From contig JAVJPW010000006.1 in NCBI GenBank assembly GCA_040217575.1, positions 806,001-870,000 on the forward strand: a stretch of 64,000 bases of DNA. The letters run 5' to 3'. The translations under genes were made by a program, and so were the position numbers. Positions within the stretch are counted from its first letter, which is position 1; each line of letters starts with the position of its first letter. Shown piece by piece: positions 50,898 to 59,379 of the stretch. This DNA is from Pacificispira sp040217575. GTDB taxonomy: Bacteria; Pseudomonadota; Alphaproteobacteria; UBA8366; Aestuariispiraceae. A model generated the notes under the pieces. That model saw only the letters and a program-made list of their open reading frames with translations. It searched no databases and was not told the DNA's origin.

Positions 50898-51388
50898 GTA
50901 CGCCCGCGCCGCGCCGCGCCCGATCCTGGCTGTTGTTCGGATCGCTGGCGCTGAACCTCTTTTTCCTGGGATTTTTTGCGGTCCAGACGTTTCATCACGG
51001 CCACGGACCCAGCCACTGGGAAGAACGCCGCAGTCAGGGCATGTGGGGCATGATGCGCTACATGCGCGGGTCAGAAGGGGGCGAAAGGTTCCTGGACCGG
51101 CTTTCCAGTGCCGACCGTCAGGTGATGGAACAGCTGAAGACCGATTTCGGCCCGGAATTCGAAAAGGCCTGGACGGAACATCTCAACGGGCGCAGTGCCG
51201 TTCGCGAGATTCTGCAGGCCGAAACCCGCGACCGCGATGCGCTGTCTGAAACATTCACAGAGATTCAGGCCAACCGTGCCAAATTTTCGGATCTGCTTCA
51301 TTCCGTCATCATGGAAGCCTATGAACGGATGTCCGACGAGGGGCTGGCGATCCTGGGGGAAGGCGGCCGCGGACGGCACGGCGGTTAG
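50894..51388 (+). CDS. Periplasmic heavy-metal-sensor-like protein (Metal_resist family)
   Basis: A 164-residue membrane-anchored protein with an N-terminal helix (SWLLFGSLALNLFFLGFFAV) and a helical periplasmic domain like CnrX/Spy/CpxP. A His-rich stretch after the helix (FHHGHGPSHWEERR) is a likely metal site, and LTETF-type helices (DRDALSETFTEIQANRAKFS) fit the Metal_resist family. It begins inside the end of the anti-sigma-like gene. The trio sigma, anti-sigma-like and metal sensor mirrors CnrH, CnrY and CnrX of nickel-cobalt resistance. Confidence 0.78.
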   Translation: MSTPAPRRARSWLLFGSLALNLFFLGFFAVQTFHHGHGPSHWEERRSQGMWGMMRYMRGSEGGERFLDRLSSADRQVMEQLKTDFGPEFEKAWTEHLNGRSAVREILQAETRDRDALSETFTEIQANRAKFSDLLHSVIMEAYERMSDEGLAILGEGGRGRHGG

Positions 51389-51394
51389 ACCCGG

Positions 51395-52420
51395 CTAGTC
51401 GCGTTCCGCGCTGAAATAGGTCTGGACCAGCAGGTTTGCGACAGCGTTGTGACCGCTGGCATTCCAGTGGACACCGTCCGCACCTTCCAGCCTTTCGCCT
51501 GTCGCCAGATGCCATTCACAAAAATAGAGGGATGCGTCCAGAGTTGCGAAGCCGTTATCGTGGGCTGCCGACCTAAAAGCGTCATAGGGCGCAAAGACCG
51601 GACCGGGGGCATCACAACCGGCGTCATAATGGGACTGAGAGGGCGGGTTCATCACAAAGACCGCTTCTGACGGATCAATGCCGATTGCCGCCAATTCCGC
51701 AAAAAACCAATCCAGAAGCATGGTCAGTCCCTGTGCATCCAGTTGTGTGCCGTCACTGCCAATTGCCCGGGCGATCAGGTCCGAGACACCGACATTGTGC
51801 ACAAGGTAGGCGATAAGCGCCGAATGCTGTGCGGCCCGTGACCCCCAACCCTGCCGGTATTCCCGTAGTGTCAGCGTCAGATCGCCGCCTTCCGCCCGCA
51901 GGTAATGGAAGCCGGGGAAAAGTCCAAACCGGTTGAAACTTTCATCGAAATCGTTCGGTGATATGAAAAACACCAGGTGGCGGGGGACATAGTGTGCCAC
52001 TGCATGCCGGGCCCAGACGGTATACTGGGTCAATGGCGCGCCGCTCATCGCAAAAGTATAGACGGCGGCATCTCCCTCCATCGCATCGCGCATGCGGAAA
52101 TGGACCGTGTCTTCTTCCGGGATGTCGGGGGATTCGATCTGGCTGTCGCCGATCAGGGCGATGACGGGAACATCCGAATTGAACGCATAGTCCGTTGCAT
52201 TGACGAATCCGGCATTGTTCACCCGTCGCGTGACGGCATTTTCCATCAGCCAACCGTCGGACAGGGTGGCATTGTCGTTGGGGACGCGTCGTGCAACCGG
52301 CATTTCCGGGGTGACGTCCGCCAGAAAATAGCCGTTCGATACAGGCAGGAACCGAAATGCGACTTCCAGCGCCAGCAGAAGTGCCAGCACGTTCAGGCCT
52401 GTTTTGCCAAATCGTTTCAT
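51395..52420 (-). CDS. SGNH/GDSL-hydrolase-like membrane-anchored protein
   Basis: A 341-residue protein with an N-terminal signal-anchor (LNVLALLLALEVAFRFLPV). The SGNH-type blocks are IALIGDSQIESPDI (block I, Gly-Asp-Ser) and the C-terminal DGVHWNASGHN (Asp/His block). A VFFISPNDFDE segment sits in block III position. Such proteins often acetylate or de-acetylate cell-surface glycans. It is divergent from the glycosyltransferase-methyltransferase gene and is 6 bases from the metal-sensor stop on the other strand. Its place beside glycan genes supports a surface role. Confidence 0.72.
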   Translation of the reverse strand: MKRFGKTGLNVLALLLALEVAFRFLPVSNGYFLADVTPEMPVARRVPNDNATLSDGWLMENAVTRRVNNAGFVNATDYAFNSDVPVIALIGDSQIESPDIPEEDTVHFRMRDAMEGDAAVYTFAMSGAPLTQYTVWARHAVAHYVPRHLVFFISPNDFDESFNRFGLFPGFHYLRAEGGDLTLTLREYRQGWGSRAAQHSALIAYLVHNVGVSDLIARAIGSDGTQLDAQGLTMLLDWFFAELAAIGIDPSEAVFVMNPPSQSHYDAGCDAPGPVFAPYDAFRSAAHDNGFATLDASLYFCEWHLATGERLEGADGVHWNASGHNAVANLLVQTYFSAERD

Positions 52421-52544
52421 TTCCCAACTGCCGCGCAACGTCCGATGGAGGCGATTAACCTATAGTAATACAGGGACTTATCACGTAATACAGCGCCAGT
52501 TTGGAACCACCGGGTCATGCGGGAAGGGTCGGGACGGTCGAACC

Positions 52545-54104
52545 ATGGCCAAACCAGCGACGGGAAAGACAAGGAAATCCACCGGCCGTGGCCCCGGAAA
52601 GCCGCGGCTGCTGATCTTTGTCGTTGCCTACAACGCGGAAAAGACCATTGGTTGGGTGCTGCAGCGTATCCCCCATGAACTGATGGACGCGTACGCGGTC
52701 GAGGCGCTGATCATCGACGATGCGTCCCATGACGACACCTTCCTTCAGGCGGAACGGGACAAGGCGGATATGAGTCTTCCGTTTCCGGTCCACGTTCTGC
52801 GCAATCCGGTCAATCAAGGTTATGGCGGGAACCAGAAAATCGGGTTCCGGTATGCGATCGACAACGGTTTCGACATTGTCGCACTGGTTCACGGGGACGG
52901 TCAGTACGCGCCGGAATGTCTGGCGGAACTGGCCGAACCGTTGCGGCAGGGAACGGCGGACGCCGTATTCGGATCGCGCATGCTGACACGCGGCGCCGCG
53001 CTGAAAGGGGGAATGCCCCTTTATAAGTTTGTCGGGAACAAGATCCTGACCGGGTTTCAGAACTGGGCGCTTCGTACGGACCTGAGCGAATTTCATTCAG
53101 GGTATCGGCTTTATTCCGTTAACGCGTTGCGGGCCGTCCCGTTTCACCTGAACGCACAGGTCTTCCATTTCGACACGCAGATCATCATCCAGCTTGTGCT
53201 GGCGAAGAAGCGCATTCTGGAACTGCCTATCCCGACCTACTACGGGGACGAGATCTGCCATGTGGATGGGCTTCGTTATGCGTGGGACGTCTTTGTCGCA
53301 ACCTTCAAGGCGCGATGCCAGGAATACGGCATCTTCTATGACCGCGCCTATGACTGTTCCCCCGATGTCTCGGAAGAGGTTTATGAAGGCAAGCTTGGGT
53401 TCGAAAGCCCGCACAGCGCGTCCGCCGACCTGATTGCGCCCGACAGCACGGTTGTCGATCTGGGCGGTGGCAATGGTGTCATGGCGGGTGTCCTGAACGG
53501 TAAGGGGTGCAGGGTCATCGGGGTTGACCGGGACAAACCATCCGATGTTTCAAACTTTGCCCGATTCCTGAAACGCGACCTGAACAAGCCGCTGCCGGAT
53601 GAGGTCTTTGCCGACGCGGACACGGTCCTGATGCTGGATGTGATCGAGCATCTGTCGGACCCTGAATTGTTCGTCGACCGGTTGCGGGAGTCGCCGACGA
53701 TAACGACCGGCACGACCCTGATTGCCAGCACCGGCAATGTCGCGTTCCTTTTGACGCGGCTGTCGCTGATGGCGGGTATGTTCAATTACGGAAAGCGTGG
53801 CATCCTGGACCGGACGCATACCCGCCTGTTTACAATGCGCACGTTCCAGCGCCTGTTTGATCAGGCGGGGTTCGATGTCCTGTCGACCCGGGCGCTTCCG
53901 GCGCCGTTTCCATTGGCCTTTGGCGGCGGGTGGGTATCCAATGCTCTGATGGCGATTAACAATGTGGGACTGAAGATATTGCCGAACCTGTTCGCCTATC
54001 AGGTTCTGATCACCGCGCGAAAACGGCCGACCCTGGACGAACTCCTGAACGACGCTGTCACCCATTCGGAAGAACGCCGCAAAGACGCTAGTCCGATCGG
54101 TTGA
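52545..54104 (+). CDS. Glycosyltransferase family 2 - methyltransferase fusion
   Basis: A 519-residue bifunctional protein. The N-terminal GT-A domain (about 20-250) has LIFVVAYNAEKTIGWVL, the metal-type ALIIDDASHDDT, the donor segment VALVHGDGQYAPE and FGSRML, as in dolichol-phosphate-mannose-type GT2 enzymes. A class I methyltransferase follows (about 285-440) with VVDLGGGNGVMAGVLNG, TVLMLDVIEHLSDPELFVDR and DRTHTRLFTMRTFQRLF. The C-terminus has hydrophobic stretches. It may add and methylate a sugar on a lipid carrier. The stop overlaps that of the convergent polytopic gene by 17 bases. Confidence 0.85.
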   Translation: MAKPATGKTRKSTGRGPGKPRLLIFVVAYNAEKTIGWVLQRIPHELMDAYAVEALIIDDASHDDTFLQAERDKADMSLPFPVHVLRNPVNQGYGGNQKIGFRYAIDNGFDIVALVHGDGQYAPECLAELAEPLRQGTADAVFGSRMLTRGAALKGGMPLYKFVGNKILTGFQNWALRTDLSEFHSGYRLYSVNALRAVPFHLNAQVFHFDTQIIIQLVLAKKRILELPIPTYYGDEICHVDGLRYAWDVFVATFKARCQEYGIFYDRAYDCSPDVSEEVYEGKLGFESPHSASADLIAPDSTVVDLGGGNGVMAGVLNGKGCRVIGVDRDKPSDVSNFARFLKRDLNKPLPDEVFADADTVLMLDVIEHLSDPELFVDRLRESPTITTGTTLIASTGNVAFLLTRLSLMAGMFNYGKRGILDRTHTRLFTMRTFQRLFDQAGFDVLSTRALPAPFPLAFGGGWVSNALMAINNVGLKILPNLFAYQVLITARKRPTLDELLNDAVTHSEERRKDASPIG

Positions 54105-55953
54105 GGCAGGCCGCCTGCCGCTGCGAAATCCCTTCGCGCGGCAGGGTGATTATTCCACCGGTCCCATGGGTCAGGTTCGCAACATAAGCCAAAACCCGGC
54201 CCGGCCCTTCCGCATCGGCCAATGGCTCCCCCCGGTAAAGTGCCGCATCGAAGATCGGCGCATAGAACAGCATCCCTGAACTCAGGGCGATTTCCCGCCA
54301 ACGTGCGGCGGCCTGATCCATGGCGTCCTCGCTCCTGAAGGCAGCGCCCAATGGGGTAACCGCGGGCGCATCAATCGATACGGTCGACCCGGACCCGAAT
54401 GCGATGGTCGACGCAGCATACCCATCGGGACAGGCGATATCCTGGTCGGTGATCGCGCGCCCGAAACTTCCGGCCAGATAGAAGGCCGTCACACCGGACA
54501 GGATGATGGCGGCGACCGGCAGAAACAGAAGGTGTGCGGTGCCCTGTATCGGCCGGGACGCGGCGTCTGTGGTGCGTTCGGTCCCGTTTCGGGACAGGAA
54601 GCCGATCACCGTGCGGATGCCATAGGCGACGGTGACCGCCATCATACCTGCCATGCCGATATGCACCCTGTTTTCACCCCCGTGCAGAAAGGGAATCGAC
54701 AGGATCTGCCCGATACCCGCCAGCAGGATCAATACCGCGATCGGGTCCCGGCGAAATCGTATTGCCGCCGACGCCAGCCCGATCAGAAAGGCAAGGTAGA
54801 CCGCGACCCGTATGGGCTTGTTGTCGACAAATCGGAACAGACCGGCCCGCCCCAACTGGTCGGCATATTCCAGCCATGCCCCGGCGATGACCGACAATGG
54901 GCGGTCCAAGGCCGCATCGCCGACGATCTGCAGGAAGCGCGCCCCCTGTTCCGCGATGGGAAGGTCGTGCAGGCCGGGATGATCGTCAAAAATCTGGACC
55001 CAGCGTGCCTCTTCCCGGACGGATCCTTCCGGGCGACGGCCCAAATATTCATCCCCCATGACGATGACCGCATACCATGACTTCGGCGCGTTGACGAAAC
55101 TGGGGCTGTCCGGGGCAATGGTCCGTGCCACCGCGATATGGAACAGACCAACCGCGACGATACCGGCCACGCATGCCAAAACCGTGCGTATGCGGCCCAA
55201 CGGTCGGCACGGCACCGCCAGTGGAAACAGCAACAGAAACGGCAGGGTGAATACCGCGCCCACGCGATAGACAAATGTCAGTGCCAATGCAGTGATGCCC
55301 GCCGCAAACAACCAGGACGACCGCCTGACTGCGCCTGCCAACAGCAATGCGGCGGCGACGGTCCCCAGGAAGAAGCCAATCGGTTCGGTCGAAGCCGCTC
55401 CGACATGTTCATGCAGAAAGTCGATCGCGACGGCCATCGCGGCCAGCCCCGCGCCGATACCGAACACACCCATCGCCACCCGCCCGAACTGATAGACAGC
55501 AATGGCGCACAGGGTTGAAAGCGCGATGCTCAAAACCGTCAGGTCGAACTCGTGATTCTGCCAAAGCCCGGCAATGAAAGCATTGGCCAACGGCCGTCCG
55601 CGAATGGTTGTGAAGGTCCCGTCAATCAACAGCGGCAGGGAATTCGAAAGGAAGTCCGCCGCATCGCCCAATGGAAACCGTCCCCAACCGAGCCAGCGCG
55701 TTGGGATTGCCTGTTGTGTTATCAGGATCTGGGCGCAGACGATGAACAGGGTCGGGAACAGGATCGCCAGTACAACAGGCACGCGTTCGTTCCCGGAATA
55801 TCGTTGCGACAGGAATGCCGCCAGGGCCGCCGCAACATAGACGGCAGTCGGCATCCAAAAATACGTGGAAAGCGGCAATATCGGACTTAGCGTGATTGCG
55901 GCCACAATCAGAATGATCGGCATGGCAATAAGAACCGTGCGCGGGTCCTTCAC
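54088..55953 (-). CDS. Polytopic membrane protein, GT-C glycosyltransferase-like
   Basis: A 621-residue protein with about eleven hydrophobic helices (from VLIAMPIILIVAAITLSPIL at the N-terminus) and a C-terminal soluble region of about 120 residues. I do not recognise a conserved motif, but size, topology and place at the end of rfbBACD suggest a GT-C-type transferase or polymerase for a rhamnose-containing glycan. GTG 55953 overlaps the rfbD stop (GTGA). ATG eleven codons later is an alternative start. Confidence 0.7.
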   Translation of the reverse strand: MKDPRTVLIAMPIILIVAAITLSPILPLSTYFWMPTAVYVAAALAAFLSQRYSGNERVPVVLAILFPTLFIVCAQILITQQAIPTRWLGWGRFPLGDAADFLSNSLPLLIDGTFTTIRGRPLANAFIAGLWQNHEFDLTVLSIALSTLCAIAVYQFGRVAMGVFGIGAGLAAMAVAIDFLHEHVGAASTEPIGFFLGTVAAALLLAGAVRRSSWLFAAGITALALTFVYRVGAVFTLPFLLLFPLAVPCRPLGRIRTVLACVAGIVAVGLFHIAVARTIAPDSPSFVNAPKSWYAVIVMGDEYLGRRPEGSVREEARWVQIFDDHPGLHDLPIAEQGARFLQIVGDAALDRPLSVIAGAWLEYADQLGRAGLFRFVDNKPIRVAVYLAFLIGLASAAIRFRRDPIAVLILLAGIGQILSIPFLHGGENRVHIGMAGMMAVTVAYGIRTVIGFLSRNGTERTTDAASRPIQGTAHLLFLPVAAIILSGVTAFYLAGSFGRAITDQDIACPDGYAASTIAFGSGSTVSIDAPAVTPLGAAFRSEDAMDQAAARWREIALSSGMLFYAPIFDAALYRGEPLADAEGPGRVLAYVANLTHGTGGIITLPREGISQRQAACLNRSD

Positions 55954-56849
55954 GGCTGGTCCCCTTCTTCTGCAAGTCGGGGCAGAATGCTTGCGATGTG
56001 GTCCGACAGTGCGGACTTCCAGTCCGGAACGGTGATCCCCAGCATTTCTTCAGTCGATTTGGGGTCCAACGCCGACCAGGCGGGCCGCCGGGCCGGGGTC
56101 GGAAATGCGTCGGAGGTTGTGGGGCGCACTTCCCGGCAGGCGAACCGAACACCCTTCGATCGGGCGAAGTCGAATGCGCTGGACACCAGGTCGAACCGGC
56201 TTGCCGCACCTTTGCAGACGCCATGGTGCGTTTCGCCCATCCCGCGGCCACTTTCCAGACAGCGCCAGACGATCCGTGCCAGCGCGATTGCCGATGTCGG
56301 ACTGCCGATCTGGTCGGTGACGGCTGAAATTTCGGTGCGGGTCAACGCAAGGCGCAGCATTCGGTCGACGAACCCGGTCCCGAACCGCGGCCCATAAAGC
56401 CACGATGTCCGAAGGATCGTCGCATTGTGATCGGCGTCCCGTACTGCCGTCTCGCCCGCTGCCTTCGTCTGTCCATAGACGCTGATGGGCGCGATGGATG
56501 CGCCCGGGGAAAGGGGGGCATATTCATCGTTCCCGCCGAATATGAAGTCGGTGGAAATTTGAATGAACCGTGCGCCGTATTCGGCGCACCATTCGGCCAG
56601 GATGCCCGGCGCATCTGCGTTGATGCGCATGGCGGCTGCCGGGTTGTCTTCTGCGCCGTCAACATCCGTAAAGGCCGCTGCATTGATCAATACCTGTGGC
56701 GCAAACCTGTCCAGGGCCGGGCATAGACCGTCCAGATGCGCCAGATCGAACTCAGTGCGGGGCGGGGCGAGGATGCCGACACTGTCCGGCTTCGTCTGCT
56801 GAAGGGCGGTGCCAAGCTGGCCCGCGCCACCGGTAATCAGAACCTTCAC
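55950..56849 (-). CDS. rfbD: dTDP-4-dehydrorhamnose reductase
   Basis: RfbD reduces dTDP-4-keto-L-rhamnose to dTDP-L-rhamnose, the last step of that pathway. The 299-residue SDR has VLITGGAGQLGTALQQ, the catalytic Tyr-x3-Lys in SVYGQTKAAGE, QISTDFIFGG and TSWLYGPRFG. Start overlaps the rfbC stop by four bases and its stop overlaps the GTG of the next gene. Gene order here is rfbB-A-C-D. The product feeds a surface polysaccharide. Confidence 0.94.
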   Translation of the reverse strand: MKVLITGGAGQLGTALQQTKPDSVGILAPPRTEFDLAHLDGLCPALDRFAPQVLINAAAFTDVDGAEDNPAAAMRINADAPGILAEWCAEYGARFIQISTDFIFGGNDEYAPLSPGASIAPISVYGQTKAAGETAVRDADHNATILRTSWLYGPRFGTGFVDRMLRLALTRTEISAVTDQIGSPTSAIALARIVWRCLESGRGMGETHHGVCKGAASRFDLVSSAFDFARSKGVRFACREVRPTTSDAFPTPARRPAWSALDPKSTEEMLGITVPDWKSALSDHIASILPRLAEEGDQP

Positions 56850-57403
56850 GGCGCAGTCTCTTGCGTCCAGCGCGGGGCATCGGCCAGGGGCAGACCCGCG
56901 CGATCTTTGTCATTTAGGATCATATCCGAAATTGGCCAATCGATGCCCAACACGGGGTCGACCGGCGCGATGCTGATTTCCTGTTCGGGGCGGTACGGTG
57001 CATCGACTTTGTACATGACCAGCGACCCGTCGGTCAGCGATTGATAGCCATGGGCAAACCCCTTGGGCACCCAAAGCGATTCCGCCCTTTCCACGTTCAG
57101 GGTGACGGCTGCCCAGTTCCCCTCTGTTCGGCTGCCAGCGCGAACATCGATGACGACGTCGAATATTTCCCCCACCAGGACGCTGACCAGCTTTCCCTGT
57201 GCGCCGGGGGATTGATAATGCATACCGCGCAGGACGCCGCGCCTGGATTGGGCGAAATTGTCCTGAACGAATTTGGTGTCTATCCCGCATTTGGCGAGGA
57301 TCTGTGCGTTCCAGGATACCTGAAAATGTCCGCGCAGGTCCGCAAATCGCGGAATCGGGACCAGACGCGGCCCGTCCAAATCCTCCAGCGGCACCGCGCC
57401 CAT
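56846..57403 (-). CDS. rfbC: dTDP-4-dehydrorhamnose 3,5-epimerase
   Basis: RfbC epimerises C3 and C5 of dTDP-4-keto-6-deoxyglucose. The 185-residue cupin has RFADLRGHFQVSWN, DNFAQSRRGVLRGMHYQ with the catalytic His, VDVRAGSRTEGNW, SLWVPKGFAHGYQSL and an intact C-terminus (DPVLGIDWPI). Its start shares one base with the rfbA stop (TAATG). It belongs to the four-gene dTDP-rhamnose operon. Confidence 0.95.
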   Translation of the reverse strand: MGAVPLEDLDGPRLVPIPRFADLRGHFQVSWNAQILAKCGIDTKFVQDNFAQSRRGVLRGMHYQSPGAQGKLVSVLVGEIFDVVIDVRAGSRTEGNWAAVTLNVERAESLWVPKGFAHGYQSLTDGSLVMYKVDAPYRPEQEISIAPVDPVLGIDWPISDMILNDKDRAGLPLADAPRWTQETAP

Positions 57404-58284
57404 TATTGTTCTGTTCCCTGTCTGGCAACGGCGCGCAGGTAGTCGCCATAGACGGAACTGCCATACCCATCCGCCAGGCGCTCAACCTGTGTGGTATCGA
57501 TCCAACCCATGCGGAACGCGATTTCTTCCAGGCACGCGATTTTCAAACCCTGACGGCGTTCGATGGCGGCGATGAAATCAGCCGCATCCAAAAGGCTGTC
57601 CGGGGTTCCGGTGTCCAGCCACGCCGTCCCCCGGCCCAATGCGACGACATTCAGTTTGCCGCGTTCCATATAGGCACGGTTCAGGTCGGTGATTTCCAGT
57701 TCCCCGCGCGCCGATGGGGTCAGGCCGGCGGCCAACTTGGGCGCGTCGCCGTCATAGAAGTAAAGGCCCGTCACCGCCAGGTTCGATTTTGGCTTCGCCG
57801 GCTTTTCTTCGATCGACAGGCAGCGCCCGTCACGGTTCATTTCGATGACGCCGTATCTTTCCGGGTCGGTTACCTGATAGGCAAAGACGCTGGCGCCGTC
57901 GTCGCGCGCCGCAGTTTCCCGCAAGACCCGGCCCAATCCTTGACCAAAGAACAGGTTGTCACCTAGGACCAGTGCGGACGGGGCACCGTTCAGAAAACCG
58001 TCGGCAATCGTAAGTGCCTGCGCGATCCCTTCCGGTTTCGGTTGTTCGGCATAGGTAAAGGAAATGCCCAGTTCCTTCCCGTCGCCCAGAAGCGACTGGA
58101 ATGCGGGCAAATCGCGGGGCGTCGATATGACCAGTATTTCCCGTATCCCCGCCAGCATCAGGACGGAAATCGGGTAAAAAATCATCGGCTTGTCATAGAC
58201 CGGCAGGATCTGCTTGCTGACGGCGCGCGTCATCGGGTGCAGCCGCGTACCGGCGCCGCCTGCCAAGACAATTCCCCGCCGCAT
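57403..58284 (-). CDS. rfbA: Glucose-1-phosphate thymidylyltransferase
   Basis: RfbA joins dTTP and glucose-1-phosphate into dTDP-glucose, the entry step of the pathway. The 293-residue protein has the nucleotidyltransferase motif LAGGAGTRLHPMTRAVSKQI, LPVYDKPMIFYPISVLM, and LVLGDNLFFGQGL with the metal-binding Asp. It starts 3 bases after the rfbB stop and is coupled to rfbC. Confidence 0.96.
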   Translation of the reverse strand: MRRGIVLAGGAGTRLHPMTRAVSKQILPVYDKPMIFYPISVLMLAGIREILVISTPRDLPAFQSLLGDGKELGISFTYAEQPKPEGIAQALTIADGFLNGAPSALVLGDNLFFGQGLGRVLRETAARDDGASVFAYQVTDPERYGVIEMNRDGRCLSIEEKPAKPKSNLAVTGLYFYDGDAPKLAAGLTPSARGELEITDLNRAYMERGKLNVVALGRGTAWLDTGTPDSLLDAADFIAAIERRQGLKIACLEEIAFRMGWIDTTQVERLADGYGSSVYGDYLRAVARQGTEQ

Positions 58285-58287
58285 GAT

Positions 58288-59361
58288 CTAGCCCCCGTTT
58301 CTGGACTTCCCTGTGCCGATCCTGTGCCCATCGTAGCGGGATTCCAGGATCGCACGCCACCAATCCTCATGGTCCAGGTACCAGGCTACGGTTTGCGCCA
58401 GCCCGTCGTCAAAACTGACCCGGGCCTGCCAGGACAGGTCGTGCTGCGCCAGCGCGCCGTTCAGCGCATAGCGCCGGTCATGACCGGGTCGGTCTTCGAC
58501 ATGGGATTTCTGATCCAGATAGGATCTGCCGTCTGATCGCGGCCGCAGCCGGTCCAGATGTGCACACAGTCCTTCCACGACCTGAATGTTCTGACGTTCC
58601 TCGTATCCCGCAAGATTGTATGCCTGACCGGGGACGCCGGATGCCAGAATGGCCTCAAGTGCCGCGACATGGTCGTCGATGAAAAGCCATTCGCGCTGCT
58701 GCAGCCCGTCGCCATAAATGGGAAGAGGTGCACCGTCCAGCGCCTTTGCGATCATCAACGGGATGAGCTTTTCAGGGAATTGGCCGGGTCCATAGGTATT
58801 CGACGGGCGCGCGATCACGACAGGCAGGCCGTAAGTGACCTGAAAGGAACGGGCGAACCCTTCGGCACCGGCCTTGGAAGCCGCATAGGGGGAGTTTGGC
58901 CGGAAAGGGGAGTTTTCCGTAAAGGCGTCCGTACCGGCTGCACCATAAACCTCATCCGTTGAGATATGCAGGAACCGGAACCGGTCCTGTTCAGTCGGAT
59001 CCAGACTGTCCTGCCAGTATCCCAATGCGGCGGTCAGGAGTTCGAATGTCCCGCATGTGTTGTTGGAAAGGAAATCACGGGGACCGTCGATGGACCGGTC
59101 AACATGACTTTCGGCGGCAAAATGGACAATGGCGACGGGGCGGTGCGCGGTCAGCAGTTCGTAAATGCGGTCCGTGTCTTCAACCGAACAAGCGACAAAG
59201 GTATGATCGCTGCGGTCCAGATACCCGTCCAGCCGGCCAAGGTTGGCGGCATAACTCATCTTGTCGACGGAAAGGACCGGGCGAGCCTGATCCAGCATCG
59301 CCCGTGCGAAATGGGACCCGATGAAGCCCGCCGCGCCGGTTACCATAATTGTATCCGTCAC
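58288..59361 (-). CDS. rfbB: dTDP-glucose 4,6-dehydratase
   Basis: RfbB makes dTDP-4-keto-6-deoxyglucose. The 357-residue SDR has VTGAAGFIGSHFARAML, HFAAESHVDRSIDGP, the catalytic segment STDEVYGAAG and Tyr-x3-Lys in PYAASKAGAEG. The C-terminal CAHL segment and YALNGALAQHDLSWQARVSF complete the family pattern. It follows glnS by 18 bases, so the rhamnose genes appear to run on from prfB-glnS without a separate promoter of obvious size. Confidence 0.96.
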   Translation of the reverse strand: MTDTIMVTGAAGFIGSHFARAMLDQARPVLSVDKMSYAANLGRLDGYLDRSDHTFVACSVEDTDRIYELLTAHRPVAIVHFAAESHVDRSIDGPRDFLSNNTCGTFELLTAALGYWQDSLDPTEQDRFRFLHISTDEVYGAAGTDAFTENSPFRPNSPYAASKAGAEGFARSFQVTYGLPVVIARPSNTYGPGQFPEKLIPLMIAKALDGAPLPIYGDGLQQREWLFIDDHVAALEAILASGVPGQAYNLAGYEERQNIQVVEGLCAHLDRLRPRSDGRSYLDQKSHVEDRPGHDRRYALNGALAQHDLSWQARVSFDDGLAQTVAWYLDHEDWWRAILESRYDGHRIGTGKSRNGG

Positions 59362-59379
59362 GGTGCGTCCCCCTTCGGA

